From positions 8,466,001 through 8,530,000 of the forward strand of contig BSYO01000025.1 in NCBI GenBank assembly GCA_033239525.1: DNA of 64,000 nucleotides, given 5' to 3'. Each line of letters starts with the position of its first letter. Within the stretch, counting starts at the first letter, position 1. Of the stretch, positions 58,669 to 64,000 are shown piece by piece. Both the position numbers and the translations under genes were made by a program. The DNA is from Nepenthes gracilis (taxonomy: Eukaryota; Streptophyta; Magnoliopsida; Caryophyllales; Nepenthaceae). Below the pieces are notes generated by a model, which did not search any database, was not told where the DNA came from, and worked only from the letters and a program-made list of their open reading frames with translations.

Positions 58669-59495
58669 ATGAGTTGGGTGCAAATTTAAAATTCAATATG
58701 ACATTTATCCCCAGATAGATGGTTAATCGAAAAGAACGATTCAAAATTTTGAAAATATGTCAAGAGCATCTATTTTAGAGGTTAAAGGAAATTGTGACAA
58801 CTATTTACCATTAGTTGAGTTTGTTTACCCTAACACTTATCATTTGAGTATCAAGATGATCCCATTTGAGGCATTGTATAGATTGAGATGTAGATCTTTT
58901 ATCAATTGGAAAGATTAAAAACTTTTAGGCCTCAAGATCATCCAAGACATATCTGATTAGGTTAAAATAATTTGAGATCATTTGATTGTTATGCAAAATT
59001 ATTAGAAAGATTACAAAAATTGTCAGAGATGTGATTTAATTTTTGATGTAGGTGATCATGTTTTCTTGAAATTGAAAGTATATTCGAGAAAAGAAATTTT
59101 GAGATTCAGGGTAAATGAAAAATTGAAATGAAATTTCATTGAACTATTTAAAATTTTACAACAAGTTGGAGATTTGGTTTATAGATTAACTATACCTTCT
59201 AGTTTGGCTAAGTACAATAATGTTTTCTATGTTTCAATATTAAGAAAATATGTATTCAATATTTCACGTATCATAGAGTAAACGTTATTGCAAATTAATG
59301 AGAATTTGACATATAATGAGGTCCTAGTTCAAAATTTTGGAAGGAGTAATCAAGTTTTGTGCGCTAAGGTGATTCATTTGGTTAGTGTACAATAGAGGAA
59401 CCATTCATTTGATGAGGTAACTTGAGAGCATAAAGACGAGATTTGGTAAAAGTACCCTTATCTATTTGAGTATTAAGGTATGTAAATTTTAAGGA
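58669..59495 (+). pseudogene. Gypsy integrase C-terminal and pol end remnant
   Basis: The plus strand begins ELGANLKFNMTFIPR (LTR-F lies directly upstream), then VGDHVFLKLKVYSRKEILRF, VGDLVYRLTIPSSLAKYNNV and FYVSILRKYVF, and near 59400-59470 a chromodomain-like tail (HSFDEVT, stop, EHKDEIW). Stops throughout. The matching upstream pol is not found left of LTR-F, so the rest of this element has been lost. Confidence 0.85.
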
Positions 59496-59520
59496 TAAAA
59501 TTTTATAAGGAGTGAAGAGT

Positions 59521-61537
59521 TGTAATATCAAAATTTCTATTTATAAATAATGATGTTATCAAAAATAATTTTGATCAATTTAAAAAATTATTTTATAATA
59601 AAAATTGAAAGGAAAATGATGGGTAAAAAATTCGGCTTAACACTTGATAGGCACTTAAATTGCATTTATATGTATTTTGAACAGAAGTTGCACCCCTGAT
59701 TAGTGACCTTGTGATGCTCATGTGTGCTTTGAACAAATTAGATGACACGTAATGTTGACATCAGAACCATACCTGATGTGGTACTCGTGCGCAACTAGGG
59801 GTTATAACGGTGCCTTATATGCACATGTCTAGCACTTACACGCCAATTCAATTATATAAGGCCCGTGCGTACTACTTTTAGTATTTTTTTCATGAGATAA
59901 AAGAGGAGAAGAGAGAGAAAGAGGATAGAAAAAGAGAGAGAAAGTAAAAGTAGTGAATTTTAGAGGTGTATCTTGTTAGATTCATCACATTAGAAAGTTA
60001 AGACATGTATTATAAACTCATTCTTTAATTTATTTGCAAATTCTTGATTTTTATGTAGGTTTATTATTGTAACATACATCACGTCATCCTTTGGTTATTC
60101 CACATTAAATATTATTATAAGCATGCGATTTTTTTTAATGTTTTAAAATTTTGTTTGGTTTTATCGAAAGATTTTGATATTTGTTCATTTTTTATTAAAT
60201 AAATAAATATTTTGTGATAATATATTCATATATGAAAATTTTTATCAAGGAAAAGTCATGAATTTGTATATTTGGGCTTTGCATGTGATAGTCTATGTAT
60301 GTACTCTGGATAAAACTCTATTTTATTATTTAATTTGATGTTTATATTTTTATGGGATAAAAAGTTTTATATTTTATTCTTTCCATAGAATGAAAGTTTT
60401 ATACTTTTTCTACAATGAGAAAAAAAAAGTTGAGTACTTTGTTATAGAGTCCACTGATTTAGCATTTTAAAAAACCATTGTTAGAAATTAAATAAAATAA
60501 TATATTCTAATATTTTAATATAAAATAAGCAAATTTAAAGATTACATATATCATTAACAGATAACAAAAATAAATAACATTTAACTCTATCTATAAGGTA
60601 AAATTTGTAGACAGCCCACCTATGTGTCTGAATAGTTATAATTTGGTTAAAAGTTATCGAAAATATATATAATCATTTTTCGAAATTAATCTTTTAATCA
60701 TTGGTTCTCAAATTTTAATATCTTTAATATTTTTAAAATTTTCTTTGTATATGATTTGATATTTAAGATATTTAATTTTGAGATTTGTAGGCTTTGATCG
60801 ATATTTAGATTTATCTAATATTTGAATTTGGATTTTGAATTTTGAAACTTTTGGATGATTTCGTACTTTGAAATATAGATTACAAATTTTGTGTATGAAA
60901 TCATTATTTGGACTTTTGATATTAGATATTTGGATACATTGGATTTCACATATATTTTACTATTTGCATCATTTTGTTCTATTTTATTTGACATATATTT
61001 GTTATTACGTATATTAATACTTGCTATGCTTTATATTTATGATTTATATTATTTCTAACCTTTTTAGATTAAAGGATTATAGATTACCTCTAGGGAGCTT
61101 GGACAATGAAGATTGAAAGATTTTGTTATATTTCATTATATAGGATTTGTATTTAAAATTGCATATGATAATTTATGTTAAAAGATTTGTAATATATCTA
61201 ATTATTTCGGTCAATATATGTTGGGAATATTGTGTTATCCGAACTTGTATAAATTTGATGCTGTGACCGTATAATTTCGGATTGTCATTTTTTCTTACGA
61301 GTTAAGTTAACTAAGTTTACAATCATAATTTCAGAGACCAGACATAATAATTTAGTTTGGTATTATATCTATTGTCTAACGTCATAGTTATTATATCAAT
61401 GGTTATTAGAGTTTGTCAGGTTTGACCCGATTTTGGCTAATTAAATTTAGGTTTTGGTTTTTAAAGGATAAATAAATTTTTTTATTTTTATTTAATTATT
61501 ATTGATTACTACCAACTTTAGGGCGACAGTCATCACA
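59521..61537 (+). repeat. 3' LTR (LTR-G) of a gypsy element
   Basis: Preceded by ATAAGGAGTGAAGAGT (purine tract) and the pol end. Starts TGTAATATCAAAATTTC, has a TATA box TTATATAAGG at 59852-59861, the GA-rich leader at 59897-59945, the acceptor-like TAACCTTTTTAG near 61070 and end CAGTCATCACA at 61537. About 2,017 bp. It is the best match in the window to LTR-I (25572-31997). Confidence 0.8.
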
Positions 61538-62504
61538 CGTGTGATATACGTTAGACGGAAAAAAGCAAACTCATCTTCGTTAGTACAAGGCTTCACTAAC
61601 GTAAAGGAAAATCAAGAGACGTCAGACCAGAAGCATTATCCATCAGAAATGATCTCTGGAGATCATCAGAAACCTCACCAAAAATAACTATGCCCATCAT
61701 ATGATTAAGGGGAACACAGGAAGGGAAAGTCTAGTGGTCACCAAAAAGCGACTTGAAGATGCCGAACCCTTTGCCGCTAAAGACGTTGATACCCCAGCAA
61801 CCGGACAGGAGACAAAGCAAGACCGACGACGGACTATAACAGCCACCAAGACAACATAAACAGCAAAAGTAGAGTTGTCAAGTGGTCATCAGACCAAATC
61901 TCCACCACTGCCCTTCAGCTCAAAGAGTGGATGGTGATTTAGCAACGGGAGCCACCTAAAAGAAGGGAGCCAAAATGGCTTTGGATTTGAAGGAAGGAAA
62001 ATAGGATAGTCTTGCGCACGAGACCCATCAGGAAAGGTGTTATCTTAGAAAGACTACCTTTTTTTTATTATTGTTTTCTATAATGAAGAAAGAGCTGGAC
62101 GCAAAGGTTCGGTTGGGCAATTCCTATGAAAAGCATTAAGGTGGCAGGGAATGCGGAAGAAATTTGTTATGAAGATTGAAGCCCAATGGCATCTTTTGTA
62201 GATGTCAAGTTGTGCACCAAATTTTGATAAGCCAACGTCAACTGTAATGCAAGAAATGCATAATGCAATGTCCCACCAAATTTAAAGAATCCCTGCAAAA
62301 AGATAGATCAAAGCAAAATAAATGCATGGTATCTCGAAAATGACCTCGAAAAGACACAGTAATGCAAACTATAAGGCTATTCATTGGGAATGGGCAATTG
62401 AAGTAATAAAGAGATAAAACCTTATATCCTCAAAGTCCTTTTGTTTTTTGGTAAGTATTTATATCCTCCAAGTCTGAATTCAAACTTCGAGACTAAGGGG
62501 CCAG
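61538..62504. other. 3' internal part of another LTR element, no motif recognised
   Basis: Less AT-rich than its surroundings, with a 61-codon plus-strand frame (61502-61687) of no clear family. It ends in GACTAAGGGGCCAG (62491-62504), a purine-rich tract directly before an LTR start. The position suggests the 3' end of an internal region, but no Pol signature was seen. Confidence 0.4.
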
Positions 62505-63350
62505 TGATAGGTTTAACATAACACCAAACCGAATTATAGCCGAATTTACACTTAAAAAATGGAACATGGATGGTGCTTGGTCAAGGAGGCGGACTGACCA
62601 AGACTAAGTTGCCGAATGGCAAATTGAAGATGGAATAAAGCCGAGTAGGCCATTTCGTGGTTACAATGAGGACAGATTGTATGGATGGCTTATCAGATTT
62701 GATAATTTGACTCTGTTTTTTTATTTATTTATAGGCCCCATGAATTTTACTCGATAGAAAAGATATTAATAAAAATTTTACTAGAAATTGTTCATTAATC
62801 TCAGAATAATAAATGTGGTGGTATAAAAAAGATTCTATAATTGCTCAAGAGAGAAGCAGCCAATCGTGGAATGGAAAAGGTAACTATCTCCCATAATGAT
62901 GGGCATTAGCGCAAGAGAGAGGTAATAATCCCAACCCCATTTTAAGTATATTGCATTAAGGAAGGAACCATAACTTGTCATAAGAAAGAGAGTTAATTAC
63001 TCTGCGAATGGTTACTCAATCTACCGGAGGGAAGCTTAACATTCCTATAAATACAAAGCCATTGGGCGTAGCACATCTAAAACCTTCGGAAGAGAAAGAC
63101 ATTTTGATATCATTTATATTTGATCAAATATAAGTCTTCAGACAGTTAAAACATTTGTTCAGGGAGATTAGAAGCCTATCATTCAAATAATTTCTTCATC
63201 TGAAAATGATTTCTAAAAAGAAGAGCATTGTCCTCCTAATCTTTATTCTACATTCTTTCTACCTTATGCATGACTATAACTTTAATAATTGAAGTGTTAG
63301 AAAATAAATCAGAAATTTAGTTTCAAGCCTTTGAATTATTAGAATAAAAA
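62505..63350 (+). repeat. LTR of a second family, related to the 22.4-24.3 kb cluster
   Basis: Starts TGATAGGTTTAACATAACACC after a purine tract. The TATA box CCTATAAATACAAAG is at 63044-63058, followed by a transcript-leader-like segment with GACATTTTGATAT (63099). The last recognisable match to the cluster is AGAAAATAAATCAGA near 63300. The 3' boundary is not defined. Confidence 0.6.
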
Positions 63351-64000
63351 AAAAATTATTCTCTTGCAATAGAAAATAACAACAATAAAGTAGGAACAAA
63401 ATTTATTTTCAATGCATATTATTACTAAAAAAAGCAATAAAGTAGCAATAGCTATTGTAGAATAACTTGACATTAGTTAAAGAATTATTCCATCATTTTT
63501 CACTTTTAATGACTAGGAGAGACGATAATAACTGCTAAAGCGATTACCTTTTCAGCTTTATGGTTTGCAATAAAATCTGTGCTCGCCAACTACCTATTGG
63601 TGGTGGTGAGATGACTATTGATGAAATATGCACTAACGAGAATTTTATTACAATAATTTTAACAACAATAATAATAACAATATATGCTAATACATTAAAC
63701 TCATTATATAATAAGTCATTTATATTACAATGATAAAAATTTTGCCATTAAAAATATAAAGGAACTCCCAAAAAAACCTAATAATTTTGACCAACTACTC
63801 CGAATGGCCAATCACCACATATTGCAGTGGTAGTCAGTTAAGACTGATTTTACAACCACATATGGCACTTTTGCAAGATTATATAAGAGTAAATTATTTA
63901 GTAACACAGAAGGCACAACTATTATGGCCCTCCTAATAAAAATATCTTCATATTACCTAATAATTAGGAGTATAACTATTTAATTTTTACCATTTATCTA
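63351..64000. other. AT-rich spacer to the window end
   Basis: No recognised gene or repeat family; simple A/T and AAT runs only (for example 63665-63690). Confidence 0.6.

Noticed and set aside
61502..61687. 61-codon plus-strand frame
   Set aside because: Starts inside the end of LTR-G and runs into unassigned sequence; no recognised domain.

Overview
This is nuclear DNA of a flowering plant, most likely a eudicot; the species cannot be told from the window. It is AT-rich with intron-containing gene structure. It holds one recognisable host gene and about 45 kb of decayed, mutually inserted LTR retrotransposons (Ty1/copia Tnt1-like, and Ty3/gypsy chromovirus-like with ~2 kb LTRs). Almost every mobile-element reading frame is broken, so no element here looks autonomous.

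Layout. 1-6256: a degenerate copia element on the minus strand, with its 3' LTR cut by the window edge. 6257-7990: AT-rich spacer. 7990-19860: the host gene on the minus strand, a large acidic membrane-anchored protein of the plant family that includes Arabidopsis At5g17910 (function unknown). Exon 1 is 19297-16292 and exon 2 is 10107-8425. The 6.2 kb intron between them carries LINE remnants in the opposite orientation, a 170-bp tandem repeat and a duplicated LINE 3' end. 19861-22374: AT-rich spacer with a CT-rich, leader-like block. 22375-24330: a rearranged cluster of LTR-like promoter units, related to an LTR at 62505-63350. 25572-61537: gypsy territory.

Gypsy territory. A plus-strand chromovirus-like element has its LTR at 31998-34035 and gag, protease, RT and RNase H up to 36579. 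Its pol is interrupted by a three-deep nest of solo LTRs (36580-43254), and its integrase resumes at 43255. The order of the nest is readable from near-perfect 5-bp target-site duplications. A second gypsy pol on the minus strand (44427-50060) is cut into three pieces by plus-strand LTRs. Further right are a minus LTR with a GC-rich island and a long (TTA)n tract, a possible non-autonomous element with a clear primer-binding site, and a plus-strand pol 3' end followed by its LTR (59521-61537).

The most interesting signal is inside the gypsy LTRs. Many copies, even divergent ones, keep a GA-rich leader, a short conserved block that stays open in one frame in several copies, a donor-like AG|GCAAGTG, and about 1.1-1.3 kb downstream a pyrimidine tract ending CAG or TAG, usually followed by ATGAG. 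This suggests that the LTR leader carries an intron, possibly of the GC-AG class. That is inference and needs transcript data.
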